Assembly (NCBI GenBank): GCA_032881465.1
Contig: CP126168.1
Span: forward strand, 2,294,001 to 2,358,000
Source of the DNA: Parvibaculaceae bacterium PLY_AMNH_Bact1
GTDB taxonomy: Bacteria > Pseudomonadota > Alphaproteobacteria > Parvibaculales > Parvibaculaceae
Reading direction: 5' to 3'
Length of the DNA: 64,000 bases
Shown here: positions 9,088 through 17,802 of the stretch, in pieces
How the letters are laid out: every line of letters begins with the position of its first letter
Position numbering within the stretch: the first letter of the stretch is position 1
Translations under genes and position numbers: made by a program
Notes under the pieces: generated by a model
Told to the model about the DNA's origin: nothing
What the model saw: the letters and a program-made list of their open reading frames with translations, nothing else
The model's database searches: none

Positions 9088-9130
9088 GTGCTTCCAGGGG
9101 AAGTGGTCCCGGTTCGCCGTCCGGAAGCAC
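9088..9130. repeat. 43-bp palindromic repeat, copy 1
   Basis: The outer arms GTGCTTCC (9088-9095) and GGAAGCAC (9123-9130) pair perfectly. The core AAGTGGTCCCGGTTCGCC is nearly identical to copy 2 at 32135. GACCAAACAAA follows, as in other copies. It lies between two convergent genes and could form a transcript-ending hairpin. Confidence 0.8.
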
Positions 9131-9146
9131 GACCAAACAAAAAAGA

Positions 9147-10400
9147 TCAGTATTGGTCGGCAACCTCTTCCATATCAAAGGTGAGCCCCGCCTTCTTTTC
9201 CAGGCGATCAACCAATTGATCACCCATGGCGGCGGCCGGCGTCCAGATGCCGCCGCCCGTCTGCTCTGATGTGATGTCTTTTGCGAGGCAAATTGCGCAT
9301 TCACTGATGATCTTGGCTGTGGATCCATATCCGGGGTCTTTATCACCGGTAACACGCGCGACAAACGTCTGATCGTCTTCTGTCGTACCAATGAAGACCA
9401 GATTGTAGAACCCATTCTCCCGCTGTTCTTTCGACGGACCTTCACCGGGCTTCGGCAGCAAAAAACGGCTCATGAGGTTGCGCGTAGGTCCGAAGGCGGC
9501 AGCAGCCACGAAACCACCAAGCCCGCCCGCCAGGCCATAGGTTGACAGGCGACCGGTCAGACCTTCCCCCATCATCATCGCTTCGTCATAAAGGAACTCC
9601 TCACCATAGGCATAATCAAGCAATGCATTGGTACGCTGAACCACCCGCGTGTTAATCCCCGCCATGACGAACGGCGCAATCCACGTATGCGCATCCTTGT
9701 CATACTCAATCGGTGTTCCACTGGGTTGCTTTGGCCCATCACGCAGACCGTCGGGATTCAACGAATAGGGATCGCGCATCACTTCAAGTACTTGTTTGTC
9801 GCGGCCCATCTCCTCCATCATGTTGATCATGCTGGCAATGGTGCCGCCACTCGCCCCGCCCTTCATCGCTTTCACCCGCATCTTGACCCGGGTGCAGGGC
9901 GCATTCGTTTTCTTCTTCACTTGGTTGTTGAGATAGAAGACCCCGAGATCTGAGGGCACAGAGTCAAATCCGCAGCATGGGACGATCCGCGCACCGGTCT
10001 TCTCCGCCTCGTCCTGATGTGCGTCAATCATTCGGCGGATCCACTGGGCCTCACCAGCCAAATCCACATAGCCAACACCATGTTTCACACAGGCAGCAAC
10101 AAGCTCCGAGCCATATTTGGCATAGGGCCCCACTGTTGTCAGGACCACCTTGGTTTGCTGCACAATGCTATCGAGCGCATCAGCATCCGACGCATCGCCG
10201 GTAATGATGGGAATACCGGCACCGGCAGCGCCAAGACCCGCACGCACATCCTCAAGTTTCGATTGAGAGCGTCCGCCCATGGCCCAGCGAAGACTGCTAT
10301 CCTTGCCATACTGCGAAACGAGATACTCGCATATCAGCTTGCCAACAAAGCCTGAAGCTCCCCAAACGATAATGTCGTATTTAGCTCCTGGCCCTGTCAT
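9147..10400 (-). CDS. Saccharopine dehydrogenase-like NAD(P)-binding oxidoreductase
   Basis: The 417-residue protein starts with a Rossmann segment, IIVWGASGFVGKLICEYL (about residues 10-27). The family-typical sequence VGPYAKYGSELVAACVKHGV and VDLAGE follow, and then CCGFDSVPSDLGV. It matches the saccharopine dehydrogenase NADP-binding family that includes trans-acting enoyl reductases and many uncharacterised bacterial members. A role in lysine metabolism is unlikely; lipid-related reductase activity is possible but unproven. RBS AGAGGGGGA lies before the ATG. It is followed on the minus strand by repeat copy 1 and preceded by a methyltransferase gene on the same strand 63 bp away. Confidence 0.82.
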   Translation of the reverse strand: MTGPGAKYDIIVWGASGFVGKLICEYLVSQYGKDSSLRWAMGGRSQSKLEDVRAGLGAAGAGIPIITGDASDADALDSIVQQTKVVLTTVGPYAKYGSELVAACVKHGVGYVDLAGEAQWIRRMIDAHQDEAEKTGARIVPCCGFDSVPSDLGVFYLNNQVKKKTNAPCTRVKMRVKAMKGGASGGTIASMINMMEEMGRDKQVLEVMRDPYSLNPDGLRDGPKQPSGTPIEYDKDAHTWIAPFVMAGINTRVVQRTNALLDYAYGEEFLYDEAMMMGEGLTGRLSTYGLAGGLGGFVAAAAFGPTRNLMSRFLLPKPGEGPSKEQRENGFYNLVFIGTTEDDQTFVARVTGDKDPGYGSTAKIISECAICLAKDITSEQTGGGIWTPAAAMGDQLVDRLEKKAGLTFDMEEVADQY

Positions 10401-10463
10401 GGGGTCCCCCTCTGTCTGATCAGGACCCCATGCTAACAGGTTGGCGTTGTCACCGAAACGCGC

Positions 10464-11300
10464 CTAGCTTGCTTTCGCAGTGACAATCCAAATTGCCCCT
10501 TTGAGGAAAATCCCGCCATCGGACGGCGGCAAAGCTTCCTGGATACCCTTGATGATGGCTTTCTTGGTTTCTTCCGAGATGGACGGATCACCGACAAATA
10601 TCCGCCGCAGTGGGCCCCTCTCGATCAGCCCGTGGGCAGCGGCCTCGGGTGACTCCCCCCAGGCCATATCAAATTCAACTGGGGACAAATCAACGTCTTT
10701 CCATCCTGCCTCTTCAAGAATGGACCGCACACGCGTGTCGTCTGCAAAAGCGAATGGTCCCGGCGCGTGGGGGTCTGGAGGCGTATCATCCTGAACGTGC
10801 CGGCGCACGACAGACATGGGTAGGCTCACCCAGGCATTTTCGCGGGGTGTTTTCCAACACGCAAAGCATAGACGTCCAGCGCTTGCCATCTGACGACGAA
10901 TGTTGGCGAAAGCAGCGACCGGGTCTTCAAAAAACATGACACCAAACCGCGACATGGCGAGCGTTGCATCAGATTGCAGCTCCTCTGTCTGAACGTCTCG
11001 TTGTTCAAACTGAACATTATCAACCCCGGCTTGCTGGGCGCGGTCCTTTGCAAGAGCAAGCATTGGTGCAGAAACATCAACCCCAAGGGCGGATGTCGCG
11101 TGTTTTGCGATTTCCAGCGTGGTTTCGCCAGTGCCGCAACCAATATCAGTGACGCGATCCGTTGATTGAACGGCGGCAGCTTTCAACAGCACATCAGTGA
11201 CCGGGCGCATGGCTGCATCGAGTGTCTCTTGGCCCGTTACCCAGGCCTCACCACCCGGACCATTCCAAAATTCTTTCTGGTTCTGATTGATTTCCAACAT
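10464..11300 (-). CDS. Class I SAM-dependent methyltransferase
   Basis: The 278-residue protein has the SAM-binding motif I VTDIGCGTGETTLEIA (about residues 50-65), an acidic strand-2 end LGVDVSAPML, and later VQFEQRDVQ and a motif-like SRFGVMFFEDP. This is the UbiE/Methyltransf_25-type fold common among small-molecule methyltransferases. The N terminus NQKEFWNGPGGEAWV is typical of the group. The substrate is unknown. It may be co-transcribed with the saccharopine-dehydrogenase-like gene 63 bp downstream. The upstream 252-bp gap to the divergent DUF3604 gene carries a short palindrome, ATTCC-N7-GGAAT, at 11464-11480. Confidence 0.85.
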   Translation of the reverse strand: MLEINQNQKEFWNGPGGEAWVTGQETLDAAMRPVTDVLLKAAAVQSTDRVTDIGCGTGETTLEIAKHATSALGVDVSAPMLALAKDRAQQAGVDNVQFEQRDVQTEELQSDATLAMSRFGVMFFEDPVAAFANIRRQMASAGRLCFACWKTPRENAWVSLPMSVVRRHVQDDTPPDPHAPGPFAFADDTRVRSILEEAGWKDVDLSPVEFDMAWGESPEAAAHGLIERGPLRRIFVGDPSISEETKKAIIKGIQEALPPSDGGIFLKGAIWIVTAKAS

Positions 11301-11552
11301 GAACTTAATCGCCGCCTCTATTTTTGTTGTTACCGGTTTCTAGCGCGCACAACCGCAGCCATTGTGCAATTCAAGCATATGGTATTCGGAACGAGTCGCA
11401 AAAAAGGGGCTTAGTGAGAAAAAGGGTGAATGGTTGTTCGATTGCACCCCTTCGTCGGCCAATATTCCACACTGCGGAATCATATCAGAATCGGACCTCA
11501 AACGCCCACGAACGTGCTACCAGTTTTGTTCGAACAGATGGGGGAGATGGTC

Positions 11553-13472
11553 GTGAAAACACTCAAGAAAGCACTCGCACTCAGCGTCAGCACCAGCGTG
11601 CTGATGAGCGCATCCGCAATGGCGGCAGACACACAGCTTCTGTGGGGCGACACGCACCTTCACACCTCCTATTCAACTGATGCCTTCATGGCAGGCAATC
11701 GGGATGCAGATCCAGATACCGCCTACCGGCTGGCAAAGGGCGAACCTGTCGTCCACCCATTCAACCGAACTCGGGTCCAACTCAACCGCCCTCTCGACTT
11801 CCTGGTGATCGCAGACCACGCGGAAGGTCTTGGGGTATTGGGCCAGATCTATGCAGAAGACCCTGACCTCTCCGGTTCCTGGTTTTGGCAACGTTGGATA
11901 TCTGCATTCTTCCTCAATCGTTTCCGGGGAGGCATCGAAGATCCCGTTGAGGGCACAGCAAATTTCCGTGCCCGAATGGCGACTCCCTTGATCTCGCCCG
12001 GCGACACGACAGACCCGATTTCCGTCGGCCCGAAAGTTGGGTTGGTAAATGCACTGACACAACTCATCCCTCTGGAAACAATTCACGAGATGTCCGCAAG
12101 CATGTGGGCTAAGTCAGTCGCTGCCGCCGACGCCCACTACGAGCCAGGTGTGTTCACACCAATCATTGGCTGGGAATGGACCCAAACAGCCAATGGCGTG
12201 AACCTGCACCGAGTTGTGATGTCGACTCTGGATGGTGAGGAAGCAGCTACCATCGATCCTGTCGGGTCTGATGATAATCCCTACCCGGAAGACCTCTGGG
12301 CCGGCCTCGACGCACTGACAGAAGCAACCAGCGCGCGCTTCCTTTCCATTCCCCATAACTCAAATCTGTCAAAAGGCTACATGTTTGCGGACCGGACCAT
12401 TCGCGGTGAAGACATCACCGCAGACTATGCACGCACCCGCATGGAATGGGAGCCCGTCGCTGAAGTCACTCAGTTTAAGGGAGACAGTGAGACACACCCT
12501 GCTCTCTCGCCAGACGATGAATTCGCAGATTTCGAACAATTCGAGTTCTATCTCCAGGCAAGCCCGGCAAATCTGAATTACGCACCATCCGTCGGGGACT
12601 ACGCCCGCACCGCCCTGATGCGTGGTCTTGAGATTGAGGAGCGCATCGGCGTCAATCCGTTCCAGTTCGGCATGATCGGCTCTACTGACAGTCACACCAG
12701 TGTCGCCTCGGCCGAAGAACCTAACTTCTGGGGCAAAGTTGGCATCGATTCCATACCTGAAAACAAGCGCGATACCGATGAGGGATCGGGCACCATAGAC
12801 TTCAATGGCTGGAATATGTCGGCATCTGGTCTTGCCGCAGTTTGGGCTGAAGAAAACACCCGCGAGTCCATCTTTGAAGCCTTCACCCGGAAAGAAGTCT
12901 ACGCCACGACCGGATCTCGAATAGCTCTTCGCGTCTTTGGTGGCTGGGGTTTTGCTGAGGGGGCTGAAAGCGCAGACAATCTCGCAGACATTGGTTATGC
13001 CGGAGGCGTACCGATGGGTGGTGATCTCACGAGTGCGCCAGAGGCTGGTACACCCGTGCAACTGCTGATCCGAGCAACAAAAGACCCAGACGGCGCCAAC
13101 CTTGACCGCGTTCAGGTAGTAAAAGGTTGGCTTGATGCCTCAGGGAAGGCTCAGGAAAAGGTCTTTGAAATTGTTTGGTCAGATGACCGCTTAGCGGATG
13201 CAAACGGTAAAATCCCAGCAGTTGGAAACACGGTTGACACATCCACCGGCGCTTACACGAATGACATCGGTGCCCCAGAGCTCTCCTCTCTATGGACAGA
13301 CCCCACATTTGATCCGACCCAGAAGGCCTTCTACTACGTCCGAGTGCTGCAGATACCCACGATCCGCCACTCCCAGCTTGACGCGACGGCATTGAGCATT
13401 GCTACGCCATTTGAGGGTCCGGCAACCATTCAGGAACGGGCCTATTCCTCCCCGATTTGGTACAAACCATAA
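11553..13472 (+). CDS. DUF3604 exported protein with PHP-like motifs
   Basis: The product is a 639-residue exported protein. I chose GTG 11553 because GGGGGAG ends six bases before it and the resulting N terminus (MKTLKKALALS then MSASAMA) is a good signal peptide. An upstream ATG at 11547 abuts the ribosome site. The family is DUF3604, related to PHP phosphoesterases: WGDTHLHTSYSTDAF (HxH site), LDFLVIADHAEGLG (DH site) and IGSTDSHTSV (DxH site) would bind metals. A C-terminal beta-rich part ends with VQVVKGWLDASGKAQEKVFE. The family is frequent in marine bacteria, with unknown substrate. A perfect palindrome at 13474-13487 follows the stop. Confidence 0.85.
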   Translation: MKTLKKALALSVSTSVLMSASAMAADTQLLWGDTHLHTSYSTDAFMAGNRDADPDTAYRLAKGEPVVHPFNRTRVQLNRPLDFLVIADHAEGLGVLGQIYAEDPDLSGSWFWQRWISAFFLNRFRGGIEDPVEGTANFRARMATPLISPGDTTDPISVGPKVGLVNALTQLIPLETIHEMSASMWAKSVAAADAHYEPGVFTPIIGWEWTQTANGVNLHRVVMSTLDGEEAATIDPVGSDDNPYPEDLWAGLDALTEATSARFLSIPHNSNLSKGYMFADRTIRGEDITADYARTRMEWEPVAEVTQFKGDSETHPALSPDDEFADFEQFEFYLQASPANLNYAPSVGDYARTALMRGLEIEERIGVNPFQFGMIGSTDSHTSVASAEEPNFWGKVGIDSIPENKRDTDEGSGTIDFNGWNMSASGLAAVWAEENTRESIFEAFTRKEVYATTGSRIALRVFGGWGFAEGAESADNLADIGYAGGVPMGGDLTSAPEAGTPVQLLIRATKDPDGANLDRVQVVKGWLDASGKAQEKVFEIVWSDDRLADANGKIPAVGNTVDTSTGAYTNDIGAPELSSLWTDPTFDPTQKAFYYVRVLQIPTIRHSQLDATALSIATPFEGPATIQERAYSSPIWYKP

Positions 13473-13473
13473 G

Positions 13474-13487
13474 AAACACTAGTGTTT
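13474..13487. promoter_or_regulatory. 14-bp perfect palindrome after DUF3604 gene
   Basis: AAACACTAGTGTTT is a perfect dyad one base after the stop codon of the DUF3604 gene, followed by a T-rich GTCTTGTC. It may be a weak terminator or a protein-binding site; neither can be decided from sequence. Confidence 0.35.
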
Positions 13488-13576
13488 GTCTTGTCTAATC
13501 CAGTGAAGATGGATAATTTTACCATGGGAGCAGGATGTTGAGTCGGCCGACATTCTTCCTATTGGAGTCTGCCATC

Positions 13577-13591
13577 TATCATTCTATGATA
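13577..13591. promoter_or_regulatory. 15-bp palindrome upstream of the Cache-domain gene
   Basis: TATCAT-TCT-ATGATA is a perfect 6-3-6 dyad 60 bp before the start at 13652. Its place fits an operator for the downstream gene. No regulator is identified. Confidence 0.35.
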
Positions 13592-13651
13592 AAATGGTGA
13601 ACTTAGACATGAAGCCAGCCTATCCGTTGGACCAACGCCGGTAGAGATGAC

Positions 13652-14449
13652 ATGAACTGTTTCCGCTCAGCAGCCCCTATGGCCGCAGCAATTTTATTGC
13701 TGGTTTCACCCACCCTTGCATTAGGTGAGACCGCTTATGAAGAAGTTGCTGACCGCGAGAGAATTGAACGCGATACGGCTGAAGCCGCGCAAAGCGCTCT
13801 CGACGAAGCGGAATCACTCGCGACCTCAATTTCGTTCGCGTTTGACTATCTCACGACATTCGTCAGCGAAGCCCATCCACCTGACTATCTAACCCATGCC
13901 GAGTTGAAAGCGACGACAGACCGCCTTGACGGTGTGCGGTCAATCCTGGTCGTCAGCGAGGACGGCGCCATCCGTCACGACGCATTTTCGTTTCCTGCAC
14001 CAAAAATAAACGTCGCCGAAAGACAATATTTCCAACAAGCGATGTTAAACCCGGGTCTCGTTGTCGGGGAGCGCGTTGTCGGCCGAACGAGCGGCGTGCC
14101 GTTTATTCCCGTATCTATCTATAAACCGGCGCTCAATGGGGTTTTGACGGCCATAGTCGACCCAAGAAAACTCAGAGACTCGCTGGATTGGTGTCGGAAT
14201 ATAAGTGCATCTTGCGGTGGAGCCATTGTGAATACAGATGGGGCCATCGTGACGGCATCACCAGCCAGAGCCCCTATCCACAAGGAGGTCAGCAAGATTC
14301 TTGTTTCCAAGCCTGAGTGGCAGGGAACATTTATCTATGAACGACCAAATTTTCGGATGTTAGTCGCCTTCAGAAAAAGCGAGCGGTTCCCCATCATCGT
14401 TTGGGCTTCCCAGACCCTCACATCCAACGGCATGCTCGCCACCCAATAG
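13652..14449 (+). CDS. Orphan exported Cache/PDC sensor-domain protein
   Basis: The 265-residue protein has a signal peptide (cleavage near LALG, residue 25), an acidic helical segment ERIERDTAEAAQSALDEAES, and then a PDC/Cache-type sensor: SILVVSEDGAIRHDAFSFP, INVAERQYFQQAM, VVGERVVGRTSGVPFIPVSI and GVLTAIVDPRKL. In most proteins this domain is the periplasmic part of a histidine kinase, cyclase or chemoreceptor. Here it ends after the domain with no second membrane helix and no output module. The product would be a free periplasmic ligand-binding protein or the remnant of a receptor. The 3' end overlaps the convergent gene at 14360-14746 by 90 bp. Confidence 0.65.
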   Translation: MNCFRSAAPMAAAILLLVSPTLALGETAYEEVADRERIERDTAEAAQSALDEAESLATSISFAFDYLTTFVSEAHPPDYLTHAELKATTDRLDGVRSILVVSEDGAIRHDAFSFPAPKINVAERQYFQQAMLNPGLVVGERVVGRTSGVPFIPVSIYKPALNGVLTAIVDPRKLRDSLDWCRNISASCGGAIVNTDGAIVTASPARAPIHKEVSKILVSKPEWQGTFIYERPNFRMLVAFRKSERFPIIVWASQTLTSNGMLATQ

Positions 14450-14746
14450 ATAGTCCATTGCGGCTCGGCGCTGACCTGATGTCAGCGCAGCGCCTTCCGC
14501 CCCAGCAGCAGACCGAGCCTCCAGCCACGCCTGCCCTGGCGTGCGTTCTTGGCAAGCGGAAAGAACCGTAAGCCGCCCTAGCTGGTCATCGCCTGGCGCA
14601 TCGGGCCAAACGAAATATGTGGCACCACCTAACAGCGTCAACACCGCGATACTCGACCAAATCAGCCGTTTAGGCGACGACTGGGGTTTTCCCAGAACCC
14701 TCGCCATGTGCGCTTTGCCACGCGCCTGCATCCCGGCATCAAGCAT
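14360..14746 (-). CDS. Small single-pass membrane protein, unknown function
   Basis: This 128-residue ORF is chosen for its ribosome site: GGGAGGAAAG stands directly before ATG 14746. A TTG at 14758 would place the site inside the gene. One hydrophobic segment is visible (LIWSSIAVLTLLGGATYFVW, about residues 28-47), preceded by a basic stretch and followed by an Ala/Glu-rich domain with two cysteines. The predicted topology is inner membrane, N-in. I do not recognise the family. It diverges from the GNAT gene (81 bp between starts) and its last 90 bp overlap the Cache gene on the other strand. Confidence 0.55.
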   Translation of the reverse strand: MLDAGMQARGKAHMARVLGKPQSSPKRLIWSSIAVLTLLGGATYFVWPDAPGDDQLGRLTVLSACQERTPGQAWLEARSAAGAEGAALTSGQRRAAMDYLLGGEHAVGCEGLGSPNDDGEPLAFSEGD

Positions 14747-14826
14747 CTTTCCTCCCAAAGAAACATTTTCATTCTACCATACTTCCCTATTTGCGCTTCA
14801 CGCGCAACAACCAGGGAGTAAAGCAA

Positions 14827-15492
14827 ATGACCTTCGATATCCGTTCCGCAACAATCGACGATGTTGCAGCTATCACACGCCTTCACGTTGATAGCTGGCG
14901 AGATACGTACACCTTCATGCCGGAATCAGTCCATGTGAATAGATCCTACGCTTACCGATACGAAGAATGGCTGGAAATTCTAAGCAATCCAGAGCCCGAC
15001 CACCTAATCCTAACGGCTTGGGATGGCGATGTATTGGTCGGTTTTTCTAACTGCCGACGCTGCGATGACCCTGATCTACCAGAGGCAAAGGGCGAGATGC
15101 ATGCGATCTACTTCCGGAAGGACTACCGTGGCAAAGCAATCGGTTTCATGCTTTTTGACAAAATGATCCAGTTTCTGTTGAAAAGGGACCTATGGCCAAC
15201 ATGCCTCTGGGCCTTTAAGGAAAATCAGTTCCGACACACCTATAAGGCCATCGGCTTCTCTGAGGCAGTGCACAGGGATCGCGTCATTGCCGGCGTTGCC
15301 ATTCCGGAGGTTGGCTATTTAGCACCTAAATCGCCAGACATCTTCTATACCGCAATCAGCCGCCGCCTTCGCGAAGAAGACGCTGAACAGCAAGTGATGC
15401 CACCTGCTCGTCCTGTTGCTCCTCTTCCTGCTGCTGCAGTTGATCAAACAGGTCCTGAAACGTCAGAGCGAAGTCTTCAGGGTCGAGATTGA
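14827..15492 (+). CDS. GNAT-family N-acetyltransferase with extra C-terminal tail
   Basis: ATG 14827 has the site CCAGGGAGTAAAG upstream and gives a 221-residue product. The GNAT fold is visible: IRSATIDDVAAITRLHVDSW at the N terminus, GEMHAIYFRKDYRGKAIGFM as the acetyl-CoA motif A region (about residues 94-113) and ENQFRHTYKAIGFSE as motif B. The substrate is unknown. After the domain (about residue 178) a Pro/Ala/Gln-rich tail lies wholly on DNA that also encodes the C terminus of the XRE gene on the other strand, with an overlap of 137 bp. The tail is probably non-conserved extension caused by loss of an earlier stop. Confidence 0.8.
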   Translation: MTFDIRSATIDDVAAITRLHVDSWRDTYTFMPESVHVNRSYAYRYEEWLEILSNPEPDHLILTAWDGDVLVGFSNCRRCDDPDLPEAKGEMHAIYFRKDYRGKAIGFMLFDKMIQFLLKRDLWPTCLWAFKENQFRHTYKAIGFSEAVHRDRVIAGVAIPEVGYLAPKSPDIFYTAISRRLREEDAEQQVMPPARPVAPLPAAAVDQTGPETSERSLQGRD

Positions 15493-15811
15493 TCCGCGGG
15501 CTTTCCTGCGCGAGCAGGTAGGCAACGTTATAAATTGCAACGCGCGTGGCCGCCGGATCTCCGGCGGTCACGCTCGCACCAGTACCGGCAAGCGTTCCCT
15601 CGCCCGTGACCAACCACTTGGCGTTTACACCCCGTTTCACGAGATCCATAAGAACAGTGGCCTTGGGCACGCCCTCGCCATGTTCGTAACGCTCCCAGGT
15701 CTTGCGCTCAAGCTTCCACAAGGCAGCCATCTTAGAAGCGTTGAGCCCCATGGCACTTCGCACTTCGCGAAGCCGCGCTCCCAGCGCAGCAATAGTTGCA
15801 TCTTCGCTCAC
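15356..15811 (-). CDS. XRE-family HTH regulator, phage-repressor-like
   Basis: GTG 15811 is preferred because GAGG lies seven bases upstream; the TTG at 15817 overlaps that site. The 151-residue protein has an N-terminal XRE helix-turn-helix (ARLREVRSAMGLNASKMAAL then WERYEHGEGVPKATVLMDLV), followed by AKWLVTGEGTL, the linker seen in CI-like repressors of mobile elements. The C-terminal half lacks a LexA/CI peptidase and ends in a Gln/Glu-rich coiled stretch. It converges on and overlaps the GNAT gene. It may be a lone regulator left from a mobile element; no integrase or phage gene is nearby. Confidence 0.8.
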   Translation of the reverse strand: MSEDATIAALGARLREVRSAMGLNASKMAALWKLERKTWERYEHGEGVPKATVLMDLVKRGVNAKWLVTGEGTLAGTGASVTAGDPAATRVAIYNVAYLLAQESPRINLDPEDFALTFQDLFDQLQQQEEEQQDEQVASLAVQRLLREGGG

Positions 15812-16184
15812 CGGCAAACCTCATTCCTACACGACGAAACTACTGATCATACTATCGCAAATAAGCACTACGCCAACAAAACGAAATATCCCAACGCACC
15901 GAAAGTGCCTTTTCTACGAGCCATCAATGAATACAACCGCATCATTTCCGGCTCACCCCTGTTCAACTACGATAGCAATATTCTATTTGTAAAAACTCCA
16001 GAAATTGAGATTTTATAAAATAGAAAACCTTAAAACAGTCATTTTATCAAATGGAGAAAATAGTTTTATTTGAGCAGTTCACTCCAGATTAACCAGTCCC
16101 TTTGAATATAACCAACGGTTGAAGGCTAGATCGAAGGGCATGGCCCTCAAGGTCCAAGGGTCAAATATCTGAAGTTGGGGAAAC
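15812..16184. other. A+T-rich intergenic region between divergent XRE and MCP genes
   Basis: No convincing gene lies in these 373 bp. The stretch at about 15930-16080 is markedly richer in A+T than its surroundings (runs such as AGATTTTATAAAATAG). It must hold the promoters of the XRE gene and of the chemoreceptor. On the minus strand TTGGCG, a 16-bp spacer and TAGTAT form a plausible XRE promoter near 15850-15880. The chemoreceptor ATG is preceded by TTGGGGAAAC. Confidence 0.5.
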
Positions 16185-17687
16185 ATGAACATTCAAGCAA
16201 TCATCCCGCCGTCTCTCGGCAAATCAAAAGCGAGCGCGGAAACATTCAAATCGATCGTCGAATCGCTTCCCGTCGCGGTGATGACATGCGACATACATGA
16301 CGAATTTCGTATCGACTACTTCAACGCAAATACTCAGGAGGAGTTGGGAAAAGTTGAACATCTCCTGCCCTGCCCTTTATCCGAGTTGATGGGACAGTCG
16401 ATCGACATCTTTCACAAGGACCCGGCGCACCAGCGAGCAATCCTGTCTGATCCGAGCAATCTTCCTCATAAAGCACAAATCAGATTGGGCGAAGAATATC
16501 TCGACCTCTATGTCACCGCAATCATGTCTGCCGGCGGAGAGTATCTCGGCCCGGCACTTATCTGGAGCGTGGTGACCGACCGGGTCTTAAAAGAACAAGA
16601 AACAGACCGATTGCTGCGTATGCTTGATGAGATGCCGGTCAACGTGATGATGGCAGACAAAGAGACGCTGGAAATCACTTATGTGAATAAAACCAGCATC
16701 GATACGCTGACACCGTTGGAACATCTCCTGCCGATCAAGGCCGCAGATCTCCATGGTGCCTGCATCGATATTTTCCACAAAAACCCCGCACATCAACGCG
16801 CATTGTTGGCGGACCCGAGCAATCTGCCTTGGGATTCAAATATCTCTCTTGGCGATGAAACCCTGTCTCTGAGGGTTTCGCGTCTTGACGATGCCGACGG
16901 TAATTATCTGGCACCCTTGTTGAGCTGGAACGTCATCACTGACCAAATCGCAATGGCGAATAATGTTGCTGAAGCAACAAACCTGGTTGCATCTGCATCA
17001 ACAGAGTTGGATGCAAGCGCGGGGACAATGTCGAGCGCCACAGAAGAAACAACAGCACAGGCCTCCTCAGTGGCGGCGGCAACAGAGCAATTGGAGGCTA
17101 CGGTCACCGAAATCTCCCGCCAGGTGCACCAGTCTTCTGATATTGCGCGCGATGCCGTGGCAGAAGCGAAAAGATCGAACGAGTCAATCAACCAACTGTC
17201 CGAAAGCGCTCAGAAGATTGGTCAGGTTGTGACTCTCATTCAGGACATCGCGAGCCAAACTAACCTATTGGCTCTCAATGCAACGATTGAGGCTGCTCGC
17301 GCTGGAGAAGCAGGCAAAGGATTTGCTGTCGTTGCGTCTGAAGTAAAAGCACTGGCCAACCAGACGGCGAAAGCTACTGAGGACATTTCGCAGCAGATCA
17401 GCGAAATCCAGAGCAGCATGGGAGACTCGGTTGATTCAATTCAGTCCGTAACAGCGACCATTGAAAAAATGGGCGAGATCACGGAGTCAGTCGCTGCTGC
17501 TGTCGAAGAACAAGGCGCCTCAACCAAGGAAGTCAATCAGAACATCCAGGGCGTCATGCAGGCAGCTCAAGAAACAAGCAGCGTCGCAGACCAAGTTGGT
17601 CAGGCTTCAAATGAGCTCAGCGAGCAGTCAGAAAAAATGACTGGCTATGTCGATACGTTCTTGAAACAGGTCGGTGCCAAGAAATAA
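16185..17687 (+). CDS. Soluble methyl-accepting chemotaxis protein with two tandem sensor modules
   Basis: The 500-residue protein has no transmembrane segment, so it is a cytosolic receptor. Two PAS-like modules (about residues 20-135 and 142-255) share the motif IDIFHKxPAHQRAxLxDPSNLP at residues 73-94 and 194-215, so they arose by internal duplication. The methyl-accepting signalling domain follows. Its conserved tip ([20 protein letters not shown], about 355-374) and [15 protein letters not shown] are intact, and Ala/Gln-rich coiled coil flanks them. It should act on CheA/CheW arrays in response to an internal cue such as redox or energy state; the ligand is unknown. No che genes are in the window. 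A strong terminator follows. Confidence 0.9.
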   Translation: MNIQAIIPPSLGKSKASAETFKSIVESLPVAVMTCDIHDEFRIDYFNANTQEELGKVEHLLPCPLSELMGQSIDIFHKDPAHQRAILSDPSNLPHKAQIRLGEEYLDLYVTAIMSAGGEYLGPALIWSVVTDRVLKEQETDRLLRMLDEMPVNVMMADKETLEITYVNKTSIDTLTPLEHLLPIKAADLHGACIDIFHKNPAHQRALLADPSNLPWDSNISLGDETLSLRVSRLDDADGNYLAPLLSWNVITDQIAMANNVAEATNLVASASTELDASAGTMSSATEETTAQASSVAAATEQLEATVTEISRQVHQSSDIARDAVAEAKRSNESINQLSESAQKIGQVVTLIQDIASQTNLLALNATIEAARAGEAGKGFAVVASEVKALANQTAKATEDISQQISEIQSSMGDSVDSIQSVTATIEKMGEITESVAAAVEEQGASTKEVNQNIQGVMQAAQETSSVADQVGQASNELSEQSEKMTGYVDTFLKQVGAKK

Positions 17688-17715
17688 TCCCGGATTTCTA
17701 AGGCCGACCAAGTGT

Positions 17716-17752
17716 GACCGCAAGATGTTCCCGCATCTTGCGGTCTTTTCTT
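17716..17752 (+). terminator. Intrinsic terminator of the chemoreceptor gene
   Basis: GACCGCAAGATG (17716-17727) pairs perfectly with CATCTTGCGGTC (17734-17745), a 12-bp stem with a 6-nt loop, followed by TTTTCTT. It lies 28 bp after the stop codon. Confidence 0.9.
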
Positions 17753-17802
17753 GCGCCACATCAAAAACCGGAAGCTTCATCTTCCGACGGTCAAACGAGG
17801 AT

